Of a stretch of DNA of 64,000 nt, positions 63,967-64,000 are shown piece by piece. The DNA is from Diphasiastrum complanatum (Eukaryota; Streptophyta; Lycopodiopsida; Lycopodiales; Lycopodiaceae): NCBI GenBank assembly GCA_029204225.1, contig CM055098.1, positions 4,490,607 to 4,554,606 of the forward strand, in the 5' to 3' direction. Each line of letters starts with the position of its first letter. Within the stretch, counting starts at the first letter, position 1. The notes under the pieces are model-generated. The model was not told where the DNA came from. It saw only the letters and a list, made by a program, of their open reading frames with translations, and searched no databases. A program made the translations under genes and the position numbers.

Positions 63967-64000
63967 AAAAAGTGCTATTATAACATAGCTTGAGCCTCTT

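Noticed and set aside
1-64000. tRNA, rRNA and CRISPR features
   Set aside because: No cloverleaf, rRNA core or spaced repeat array was recognised. The tRNA-like strings found are retrotransposon primer-binding sites.

Overview
The window looks like nuclear DNA of a land plant, probably a flowering plant with a large, repeat-rich genome. Ty1/copia, Ty3/gypsy, LINE, CACTA-like, MULE-like and hAT remnants cover most of it. Long dinucleotide microsatellites recur, and the one clearly intact host gene is split by large GT-AG introns. I cannot name the species. No rRNA, tRNA or CRISPR array was recognised.

Host gene. The minus strand from 60566 down to about 35.5 kb carries one gene of about 25 kb. 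It encodes an SMP plus C2 domain protein of the plant NTMC2T5 type. I could join seven coding exons without a stop: 60566-59512, 51362-51121, 50872-50854, 44801-44596, 43335-43226, 42014-41916 and 36094-35593 or -35546. The third is a 19-nt micro-exon. Joined to the first stop they give 759 residues. The last exon may instead splice onward to an exon I could not find. The introns are filled with mobile DNA. Intron 1 (8.1 kb) holds an old copia LTR plus gag stub, split by a 3.9-kb non-coding LTR element with intact LTRs, PBS, PPT and target-site duplication. Intron 3 (6.1 kb) holds two LINE copies of one family, one of them split by a 221-bp MULE-like MITE. Intron 6 (5.8 kb) holds an hAT-like scrap and tandem repeats.

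Left half (1-35 kb). This is a transposon graveyard. In order: a CACTA-like end with a duplicated TG microsatellite (1.8-2.75 kb); a copia RT/RNase H fragment on the minus strand (5.1-6.9 kb) fused head to head with a gypsy integrase (6.9-7.86 kb); a decayed ORF (8.5-9.8 kb); an LTR/PBS on the minus strand beside a 780-bp TG/TA-rich array (11.5-12.95 kb); a decayed but nearly complete copia element (13.2-17.7 kb); a minus-strand relic of an unidentified intron-containing gene (17.9-21.0 kb); a short copia fragment (21.15-21.8 kb); an unusual reverse transcriptase ORF with no LTR, integrase or endonuclease that I can see, followed by an (AC)n tract (21.9-24.7 kb); another copia fragment (26.7-28.7 kb); a gag-like ORF followed by a 14-G polypurine tract and LTR-like start (28.7-30.7 kb); and a gypsy RT scrap (31.9 kb).

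Right edge (60.6-64 kb). Upstream of the host gene lie a CT/CG microsatellite, a foldback element with G-run ends containing a 30-bp minisatellite, a small hairpin, and an LTR of the same family as the copia element at 13-17 kb.

The strongest candidates for something undescribed are the RT element at 21.9-24.7 kb, the unusually ended non-autonomous LTR element at 54.1-58.0 kb, and the micro-exon gene structure. All calls come from reading motifs by eye. No database search was possible.
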